DNA of 64,000 nt, from contig NC_088296.1 of NCBI RefSeq assembly GCF_032854445.1, positions 18,403,485 to 18,467,484 of the forward strand, read 5' to 3'. The stretch comes from Liolophura sinensis. Taxonomy: Eukaryota > Mollusca > Polyplacophora > Chitonida > Chitonidae. Positions 12,201-24,200 of this stretch are shown one piece after another (the stretch's first letter is position 1; each line of letters starts with the position of its first letter). Under the pieces are notes generated by a model. The model was not told where the DNA came from, ran no database searches, and saw only the letters and a list, made by a program, of their open reading frames with translations. A program made the position numbers and the translations under genes.

Positions 12201-15200
12201 TGCACCTCATGTACCTCACAAAGATGACAATACATGTACATACTACATGCTTCACATACCTCAAAAAGATGACAATACATGTACATACTATGCACCTCAT
12301 GTACCTCACAAAGATGACAATACATGCACATACTACATGCTTCACATACCTCAAAAAGATGACAATACATGTACATACTATGCACCTCATGTACCTCACA
12401 AAGATGACAATACATGTACATACTATGTACCTCACGTACCTCAAAAAGATGACAATACATGTACATACTATGCACCTCATGTACCTCACAAAGATGACAA
12501 TACATGTACATACTACATGCTTCACATACCTCAAAAAAATGACAATACATGTACATACTATGCACCTCATGTACCTCACAAAGATGACAATACATGTACA
12601 TACTACATGCTTCACATACCTCAAAAAAATGACAATACATGTACATACTATGTACCTCACGTACCTCACAAAGATGACAATACATGTACATACTATGCAC
12701 CTCATGTACCTCAAAAAGATGACAATACATGTACATACTACATGCTTCACATACCTCAAAAAGATGACAATACATGTACATACTATGCACCTCATGTACC
12801 TCACAAAGATGACAATACATGTACATACTATGTACCTCACGTACCTCACAAAGATGACAATACATGTACATACTACATGCTTCACATACCTCAAAAAGAT
12901 GACAATACATGTACATGTACATACTACCTACCTCACGTACCTCACAAAGATGACGACTACACTTTCATCATGCAGTTAATATTTATTTATTTTTCTGTGT
13001 TTTATGCCTGTGCTCAAGAATTATACATATGCGTACCTACAATTTTACGAACTTTATTTTTAAGGAGAGCATGTGAATGCTCTTAAAAATATTTCACACA
13101 TATTCACGAATTTTTTTGGGGATGAATTAATTTCATGCTGTATGACCAGGAAGTAATGTAAGACGAGGGACAATTGTATTATAATGGGACATCCTGCTGG
13201 GATGACACAGACATTTCTATATCCTTATACATGCACTCCACTTTAGCAAGAGGTGTCAAATACACTGTATACACACTGCTATTATACCTTGATCCTGATC
13301 ACCTCCACTAGGCCATATTCAGGTGATTTGTGTGCCTTATTTATCTCTGTTTAGCAGTTTAAAATTAATCTACGTGGCAAATACGTGTACAACTCAAGAG
13401 TGTTTTATTTGTTTGTTTAATTATTTATTCGATTGGTGTTTTAAGCGGTACCCGAGAATATTTCACTTATACGATGACGACAAGCATTATGGTGGGAGGA
13501 AACCGGGCAGAGTCCCGGGGAAACCCACAACGATGTGCAGTCTGCTGACAGACCTTCCCATGTACGGCTGGAGAGTCAGGATTTAATGCTAAACGGAATC
13601 GGAGCGCCCAGAGTAAACCGCTGACATTCACCAGGTACCTGATAAACCTACTGACTTAAAGCCACAGTCAAATTGGTGCAGGGCCTGATATAATCACAAC
13701 CACCCAGCCTGACCCTCATCTTAACACGCATTCTGGAATCTATTATTTCATATATCGGTTCATTTTATACAGTTTAATACAATTAATGCGTGTTGATATA
13801 CATGTATGTACATATGCGTATGTACATGTATGTAGATATTACTACCAAAAAAATATTTATTACAAATAAATATTACCAGCTAGCTGATCTTCTCTATCCA
13901 CACTGAAACATCTTCTACAAGCTAGCTGATCTTCTCTATCCAAGCTGAAACTTCTTCAACAAACTAGTTGATCTTCTCTATCCAAACTGAAACATCTCCT
14001 ACAAGTTAGCTGATCTTCTCAATCCAAGCCGAAACATCTTCTACAAGTTAGCTGATCTTCTCTATCCAAGCTGAAGTATCTTCTACAAGCTAGTTGATCT
14101 TCTCTATCCAAGCTGAAACATCTCCTACAAACTAGCTGATCTTCTCTATCCAAACTGAAAAATCTCCTACAAGTTAGCTGATCTTCTCTATCCAAGCTGA
14201 AGCATCTACAAGCTAGCTGATCTTCTCTATCCAAGCTGAAACATCTCCTACAAGCTAGCTGATCTTCTCTATCCAAGCTGAAACATCTTCTACAAACTAG
14301 CTGATTTTCTCTATCCAAGCTGAAACATGTCCTACAAGCTAGCTGATCTTCTCTATCCACATTGAAACATCTTCTACCAGTTAACTGATCTTCTCTATCC
14401 CCACTGAAACATCTATAAGCTAGCTGATCTTCTCTATCCAAGCTAAAACATCTTCTACCAGCTAGCTGATCTTCTCTATCCCAGCTGGAACATCTCCTAC
14501 AAGCTAGGTGATCTTCTCTATCCCAGCTGAAACATCTCCTACAAGATAGTTGATCTTCTCTATCCAAGCTGAAACATCTTCTACAAGCTAGCTGATCTTC
14601 TCTACCCAAGCTGAAACATCTTCTACAAGCTAGCTGATCTTCTCTACCCAAGCTGAAATATCTTCTACAAGCTAGCTGACCTTCTCTATACCAGCTGAAA
14701 CATCTTCTACAAGTTAGCTGATCTTCTCTATCCAAGCTGAAACATCTCCTACAAGCTAGGTGATCTTCTCTACCCAAGCTGAAATATCTTCTACAAGCTA
14801 GCTGACCTTCTCTATCCCAGCTGAAACATCTTCTACAAGCTAGTTGATCTTCTCTATCCACGCTGAAACATCTTCTACAAGCTAGCTGATCTTCTCTATC
14901 CACGCTGAAACATCTTCTACAAGCTAGCTGATCTTCTCTACCCAAGCTGAAATATCTTCTACAAGCTAGCTGATCTTCTCTATCCAAGCTGAAACATCTT
15001 CTACAAGCTAGCTGATCTTCTCTACCCAAGCTGAAATATCTTCTACAAGCTAGCTGACCTTCTCTATCCCAGCTGGAACATCTTCTATACCCTAGCTGAT
15101 CTTCATTTTGTAAAACAATGACTTTGGCCATTTTGGTCAAAGATAATTAAGATGCTCTGAAAACACTGATGACTTTTCCCACATCATGTGATGTACTGAT

Positions 15201-18200
15201 ACACAGTTACAGCCTGTATAGGAGGTTACAGCCTGTATAGGAGGTTACAGCCTGTATAGGAGGTTACAGCCTGTATAACTACAGAATCCTCAGAAAAACA
15301 GCAGATCTCAATTAATCCATAATCTAATTTGATTCCTAAAACCGCAATTAGTATAGGAGGAATATGAGAATATTTAATCGAAAAGTAAAATTTTTTCGAA
15401 ATTCCTCCCCAAAAGCCGCATTTAAAGATGCGTGTTTACAAGTTTAGTATTAAAGACACTTTCATGGTTTTACACATATACATTAAACATGTGCATATGT
15501 ACATTTAAATATGGTAGCAGGACCGCAACGGCATTTTAATGGCATCAAGTGTTTCTTTCTCAGCTCATCATGATGATGTCACATAAAATGTGGTACGACA
15601 TAACAGAAACAGTTACTGTAACATTGTATGCACTGCACTACAATCCATAAATGCGGTAGGACATAACAGAAACAGTTACTGTAACATTGTACGCACTGCA
15701 CTACAATCCATTTTGGATGTAGCATGTAGCATGAAGCAATGGCTCAAGGGCGGATTTGGTGCACATTAGCATTTACTATGGCATAGGGTATGCACAGAGT
15801 ACACAAAGAGCAACACAAATGACAAGGAAGTTGATGCGATATCCAAAACGTGTTACAATTGTATAGCAAATGGATATTTACATAGATTAAAGAGTGAGTA
15901 AGCCAGTGAATGCCTGGGGTTTAACATCAGAATGGACTAAATTTGTTTAGTCCATTCTGATGTTAAATACCAACAAAAGAATCAAATGCCCTACTTTTCA
16001 AATTCATCTATTCATCTACTGCTATTATCTGCTAGAGTTCATCTTAACATAGATTACATTCTGTGTCCCCATACGGTACACATAAATGTTGTAACCGAAG
16101 TCAAACGGAATTACTCCTGGCATGTCAGGTTGAAAGATTATGCGAAATATGTGTTTAAGCTCTACAGGCAAAGGACAGTATGCACTATTATTGTTTCATT
16201 CAAATATTGCTATGCATTTTCTGTTAGAAAAAGCCAGATTCCAGACTGTTACATTGGAAATTCTAATGATTCTAGACTGTTACATTGGAAATTCTAATGA
16301 TTCCAGACTATTATCCTGGAAATTCTAATGATTCCAGGCTGTTACATTGGAAATTCTAATGATTCCAGACTGCTACATTGGAAATTCTAATGATTCCAGA
16401 CTGTTACATTGGAAATTCTAATGATTTCAGACTATTATCCTGGAAATTCTAATGATTCCAGACTATTATCCTGGAAATTCTAATGATTCCAGACTGTTAT
16501 CCTGGAAATTCTAATGATTCCAGGCTGTTACATTGGAAATTCTAATGATTCCAGACTGTTATCCTGGAAATTCTAATGATTCCAGACTGTTACATTGGAA
16601 ATTCTAATGATTCCAGACTGTTACATTGGAAATTCTAATGATTCCAGACTATTATCCTGGAAATTCTAATGATTCTAGACTGTTAGGTTGGAAATTCTAA
16701 TGATTCCAGGCTGTTACATTGGAAATTCTAATGATTCCAGATTGTTACATTGGAAATTCTAATGATTCCAGACTGTTACATTGGAAATTCTAATGATTCC
16801 AGACTATTATCCTGGAAATTCTAATGATTCCAGACTGTTATCCTGGAAATTCTAATGATTCCAGGCTGTTACATTGGAAATTCTAATGATTCTAGACTGT
16901 TACATTGGAAATTCTAATGATTCCAGACTATTATCCTGGAAATTCTAATGATTCCAGACTGTTAGGTTGGAAATTCTAATGATTCCAGACTGTTACATTG
17001 GAAATTCTAATGATTCCAGACTATTATCCTGGGAATTCTAATGATTCCAGACTATTATCCTGGAAATTCTAATGATTCCAGGCTGTTACATTGGAAATTC
17101 TAATGATTCCAGACTGTTACATTGGAAATTCTAATGATTCCAGGCTGTTACATTGGAAATTCTAATGATTCCAGACTATTATCCTGGAAATTCTAATGAT
17201 TCCAGACTATTATCCTGGAAATTCTAATGATTCCAGACTGTTATCCTGGAAATTCTAATGATTCCAGACTGTTAGGTTGGAAATTCTAATGATTCCAGAC
17301 TGTTACATTGGAAATTCTAATGATTCCAGACTATTATCCTGGAAATTCTAATGATTCCAGACTGTTATCCTGGAAATTCTAATGATTCCAGGCTGTTACA
17401 TTGGAAATTCTAATGATTCTAGACTGTTACATTGGAAATTCTAATGATTCCAGACTGTTACATTGGAAATTCTAATGATTCTAGACTATCATCCTGGAAA
17501 TTCTAATGATTCCAGACTATTATCCTGGAAATTCTAATGATTCCAGGCTGTTACATTGGAAATTCTAATGATTCCAGACTGTTACATTGGAAATTTTAAT
17601 GATTCCAGACTATTATCCTGGAAATTCTAATGATTCCAGACTATTATCCTGGAAATTCTAATGATTCCAGACTGTTAGGTTGGAAATTCTAATGATTCCA
17701 GGCTGTTACATTGGAAATTCTAATGATTCCAGACTGTTACATTGGAAATTCTAATGATTCCAGACTATTATCCTGGAAATTCTAATGATTCCAGACTATT
17801 ATCCTGGAAATTCTAATGATTCCAGGCTGTTACATTGGAAATTCTAATGATTCCAGGCTGTTACATTGGAAATTCTAATGATTCCAGACTATTATCCTGG
17901 AAATTCTAATGATTCCAGGCTGTTACATTGGAAATTCTAATGATTCTAGACTGTTACATTGGAAATTCTAATGATTCCAGACTATTATCCTGGAAATTCT
18001 AATGATTCCAGACTATTATCCTGGAAATTCTAATGATTCCAGACTGTTAGGTTGGAAATTCTAATGATTCCAGGCTGTTACATTGGAAATTCTAATGATT
18101 CCAGACTGTTACATTGGAAATTCTAATGATTCCAGACTATTATCCTGGAAATTCTAATGATTCCAGACCATTATCCTGGAAATTCTAATGATTCCAGACT

Positions 18201-21200
18201 GTTATCCTGGAAATTCTAATGATTCCAGACTGTTATCCTGGAAATTCTAATGATTCTAGACTATTATCCTGGAAATTCTAATGATTCCAGACTATTATCC
18301 TGGAAATTCTAATGATTCCAGGCTGTTACATTGGAAATTCTAATGATTCCAGGCTGTTACACTGGAAATTCTAATGATTCCAGACTGTTACATTGGAAAT
18401 TCTAATGATTCCAGACTGTTACACTGGAAATTCTAATGATTCCAGGCTGTTACATTGGAAATTCTAATGATTCCAGGCTGTTACATTGGAAATTCTAATG
18501 ATTCCAGACTGTTACACTGGAAATTCTAATGATTCCAGGTGTTACATTGGAAATTCTAATGATTCCAGGCTGTTACATTGGAAATTCTAATGATTCCAGA
18601 CTGTTACACTGGAAATTCTAATGATTCCAGACTGTTACATTGGAAATTCTAATGATTCCAGACTATTATCCTGGAAATTCTAATGATTCCAGACTATTAT
18701 CCTGGAAATTCTAATGATTCCAGGCTGTTACATTGGAAATTCTAATGATTCCAGGCTGTTACACTGGAAATTCTAATGATTCCAGACTGTTACATTGGAA
18801 ATTCTAATGATTCCAGACTGTTACACTGGAAATTCTAATGATTCCAGGCTGTTACATTGGAAATTCTAATGATTCCAGGCTGTTACATTGGAAATTCTAA
18901 TGATTCCAGACTGTTACACTGGAAATTCTAATGATTCCAGGTGTTACATTGGAAATTCTAATGATTCCAGGCTGTTACATTGGAAATTCTAATGATTCCA
19001 GACTGTTACACTGGAAATTCTAATGATTCCAGACCGTTACATTGGAAATTCTAATGATTCCAGACTATTATCCTGGAAATTCTAATGATTCCAGACTATT
19101 ATCCTGGAAATTCTAATGATTCCAGGCTGTTACATTGGAAATTCTAATGATTCCAGACTGTTACACTGGAAATTCTAATGATTCCAGACTGTTACATTGG
19201 AAATTCTAATGATTCCAGACTATTATCCTGGAAATTCTAATGATTCCAGACTGTTACATTGGAAATTCTAATGATTCCAGACTATTATCCTGGAAATTCT
19301 AATGATTCCAGACTATTATCCTGGAAATTCTAATGATTCCAGACTATTATCCTGGAAATTCTAATGATTCCAGGCTGTTACATTGGAAATTCTAATGATT
19401 CCAGACTGTTACACTGGAAATTCTAATGATTCCAGACTGTTACATTGGAAATTCTAATGATTCCAGGCTGTTACATTGGAAATTCTAATGATTCCAGACT
19501 GTTACACTGGAAATTCTAATGATTCCAGGTGTTACATTGGAAATTCTAATGATTCCAGGCTGTTACATTGGAAATTCTAATGATTCCAGACTGTTACACT
19601 GGAAATTCTAATGATTCCAGACTGTTACATTGGAAATTCTAATGATTCCAGACTATTATCCTGGAAATTCTAATGATTCCAGACTATTATCCTGGAAATT
19701 CTAATGATTCCAGACTATTATCCTGGAAATTCTAATGATTCCAGGCTGTTACATTGGAAATTCTAATGATTCCAGACTGTTACACTGGAAATTCTAATGA
19801 TTCCAGACTGTTACATTGGAAATTCTAATGATTCCAGACTATTATCCTGGAAATTCTAATGATTCCAGACTGTTACATTGGAAATTCTAATGATTCCAGA
19901 CTATTATCCTGGAAATTCTAATGATTCCAGACTATTATCCTGGAAATTCTAATGATTCCAGACTATTATCCTGGAAATTCTAATGATTCCAGGCTGTTAC
20001 ATTGGAAATTCTAATGATTCCAGACTATTATCCTGGAAATTCTAATGATTCCAGACTATTATCCTGGAAATTCTAATGATTCCAGACTATTATCCTGGAA
20101 ATTCTAATGATTCCAGACTGTTACACTGAAAAATCTAATGAAGATTAATTGCCAGAATTCTTTTCTCATACAAATACATGTACTGGAGTAACTGTTCACG
20201 TATTAGGCTGGTCAAATTTGTCGCTGGTATCATAAGAAATGTGAAATAGGCTGACCAGTGTGTTTTTAAGCCTGAATATTGCTATTAGCAAATAGTGCAT
20301 CATTACAGCTATCAATGTAACATGTGTTTTTCAAACATACATGTATTTGGCGACGAGGAGTCATTTAGGATGTACATGTATGTAATTTTTATAAAATTAC
20401 TTTGGGTTTTAGATTGCATTTAACAATTTCTCAGTCATGATGACGAAAAGTCATTAGGTGCGCGTACATATACTGTGTCTTCTCATGGCAGGGCCAGTAG
20501 GCCTACATGCTGCCAAAGTGCTGTCGCCACTGAAGGATCATGCCAAAGACACCAGGCATGACACCCAGCCCAGTCACATTATACTGACACTGGGTTAACC
20601 AGTCCCGTTTCCTTGTTGAATGTTCTATATGTATCATATAAACATCCCCCAACTCACTGAGCTGCCAAGCGAGGCTTCAACAAGTACCACTTTTTAAAGT
20701 CTTTGGCACAACCCGACCAAATGGTGCGCTAGCATGCTATAGGCACTAGGCCACAGAGGCCTTCCCTACCTTAAATTACCTAACATTTCTTCCCTGACTA
20801 TAAAATTCCACATTTCGCCAGATCTAACAGTTAGGTTAATCTTTAAAAAAATGTGCCTACAGGATTATTTGGAAGGTAGGATGACTGTTTGATACAAAAA
20901 TGTATATTTCTACACCAAAAGAAATAGTTTATGATGTTTATTTGCAGACATTTAGACATAAGGTTTGTTCCACTTACAGCTGAACAGTGCCTTCCAAAAA
21001 GCTGTATAAAAATACATAATACTGTACCTACATGTTTGACATACAGAGGGTTACGTTCTTGGCCACAGATCTAGGTATGTATACACTGAATTCAGGATAA
21101 GGTTGTTGTATGATAATAATACCTTTACTTAATGAAGGTCACTCAGTAAATTTGTACAAAATTCTTATTCTACAAGGCCTTCACAAACAAAAACAAAATA

Positions 21201-24200
21201 ATACATAGAAACAGTTAAACAGTGACAAAGTACAAATGTGACTACTGCTCCCACAACCAGCAGGAGAGAGAGAAAAGTGGGAGACAGCCTATCTCTGACC
21301 CCTTCCCGTGCCACCTGCTGGGTGGAACCCCCTACACATATGTTCAAAGGACAAACCAAGTGAGTTAGAATATGAAGCACACATAGAAAAGAACATGAAA
21401 GGTCTATATTGTCCTCAATCAGGTCAACAGCAGTGAACACACATTTTGTAGACATGGTACAAGGACAGGGAAGAAAGATATGGGCAGTATCACATGGGGA
21501 GCGCCCACATCCTGGATTTGCAGTAAGTGTAATATGAAAGGCAGAAAGAAGGTCCCCATGGTGGAGATGGACAGCCGTCATATCATAAAGTGAAATACTC
21601 CTAAATACAATGTACAACGTTTGTCAAATAAATAAATATGTAAAAGGCAAAATGAAAAAACTTACTCTCTATACATATATGTTGGTGGCGTAAATATGCA
21701 GTACAGCGCACAATATCCTCAAAATATAGCAAGTACATTTATCACAACTCAGAGAAAAATTAGACTGGTCAACCCGGCTTGGATAAGCTACCATATTCGC
21801 CGAACAGATGAGGGTATTTTTTCTCTATGCCTACAGAGTCAGAAAATACACAGTGAGTGTAGGTTGAAGTTGGTTTTCATTGTGGTAAATTTGTAACACA
21901 TTTACAGGTCAGTGTGTTGCGTGGGTATATAGCTTGAGATTTCTTCTCGAAGATCAATATTTCCACTCACCCTTTGGGCTTGTACCCAAGCCACATGCTG
22001 GTACCTGTACATACCTTATAGTATCAATGCAAGATTAGTGATTACGCTAATTTAAAATGCTATAAATAAAAGTAATTATAAAGTTATACAGTGTAGGGCT
22101 AATAAACATATACATGTACATTAGACATCATTGCTATGCATGTAAAACTAAAAGTTAATTCCAAGATTGTATGCGTACAATAACACATTTAAAGTCATAT
22201 ACAGTTCTGGAATTGACATATGACGGGTCATTGTTCTGCGCTATCACACTAACCACTAGCTAGTTATAGTTGGTTAACCTGCCATCATACAAGTGAAATA
22301 TTCTGGAGTATGGCTTAAAAGACCAATCAAAATAAATACAAAAAATCAAAACTACTTAGTTATAAGTCTACAGGTCAGCATTATGTATTTATTTATTTAT
22401 TTATTTGATTGGTGTATAACACCGTACTCAAGAATATTTCGCTTATACGAGGGCGGCCAGCACTATGGTGGGTAGAAACCGAGCAGAGCCCGGTGGAAAC
22501 CCACGACCATCCACAGGTTGCTGTGAGGCCTTCCCACTTACGGCCGGAGAGGAAGCCAGCATGAGCTGTACTTAATCTCACAGCGACTGCATTGGTGAGA
22601 GACTCCTGGGTCATTACCCTGCGCTAGTGCGCTAACCAACTGAGCCACCGAGGACTCAGCATTATATACTTACACATTCTTTGCCAATTACATGTAATAA
22701 AGAATATGTAATATTTCTCGTGAGAAAGCCATTATATTCTGCATCTATGCATAAAGACCAGCTTCCTGTTGCATGTATTGTTCTGTTTTCTGTTTTTGGC
22801 GAATCAGTTTTGCTTTTACTTAGAACTATGTCGACTTCATCCCATCCCACTGCCCCATCCCTATCATGTCAATTTGTCCCATATTTATTTCCCTAAACTT
22901 AAACATGGTATAAACATAAGGCATGTAAAATGTATGGATGCAAAAAATACTACATGTAATCTTGCTGCTTAAAATTTATATATATAGAGTCTGTATATAT
23001 TTACACTCATGTATACACATGTACATCTACAATGGAAGTATACATATTTGTTTTCGTCCTGTTTTCACACATCTGTGACTTTTTCTACACCCCCCACCTT
23101 TTGTACATCAACCATAGTAGTTTTGACTTCACACTGTCACACCAAGATTCACCTACAGATCTACTCTATATACTGGTAAGTAACTGCACAGTGCACTCAT
23201 GCAACGCAGGGTATATCATCTAGATACGTGTATGGATCAAGTATAGCTGAGAGCAGAGAAGTATACTGTTAGACTCCACGTGTGTGTGTGTGTGTGTGTG
23301 TTTTTTTTTACACAGTCATGCCTGATTGGCATGCATAACACTGGGAGATCATTTGTTAACATGATCAGTGATCATTACCATTCACATGCATGACTGAATC
23401 ACCAGTCAAGTGTGTTAGGTATAAATGCAGTAGTTTAAAATAGCAGCTCTTTTTTAAAACTAAGAATTGAGCTACTGAATTATTCTGAATGAATACACGT
23501 GCATTTATTTAAATGTGAATGCACAAATTGTACTGTACTAAATGAATGATCAATTTAATGTTGGGTAGTCTAGTCATACACATGATTTTCAAGATGGCCG
23601 TCGATTGCAGAATTAAAGAAGTGGCATTAACTGTTAACAGCCATAATCATTCTACATGGCCGAAGAAAATGGTTTTATTATGATATATTTATTTGATTGG
23701 TGTTTTACGCCATACTCAAGAACATTTCACTTATACTATGTCAGCCAGCATTACATGTATGGTGGGAAGATATAGGGTAGAGCCCAGAAGAATATTATTT
23801 TCGAATGGCTTTGGCTCAAGACAACTTATTGAAATCATCCAATAAAAATTAATATATTTAGGAGAATGCCAAGGGTGCCAACAGTGGTTTCCTCCCAGCA
23901 CTCTTCTTTCCTCCACCCATACAAACGCCTGATTGCCAATGTGATACCCATGCCAAAAAATTCCTGAATGTTGCAACTTGCCGATTAAACAAATGAAACT
24001 GAGTAAAAATAACACTCAATTGATTAAAATAGGTACATGTGCAGGTACATTACTTATCCTTACCAGAATAAAAAACTAAAGCTTTACAATTTGTAAGAAT
24101 AAAATTCTAAGTGTAAAAATAACTGCACAGTGTTTTTGGACTTGGTGACCGTTAATGTATTTATATTACACAGAGATGGGTATAATGCTGTCAGCTAAAC

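Noticed and set aside
11563-13086. Open frames of 413-473 codons on both strands
   Set aside because: All come from one stop-free 45-bp unit; simultaneous openness in four frames is expected without coding.
16237-20140. CRISPR-like regular repeats
   Set aside because: The 31-bp units are directly adjacent with no unique spacers, and the genome is eukaryotic.
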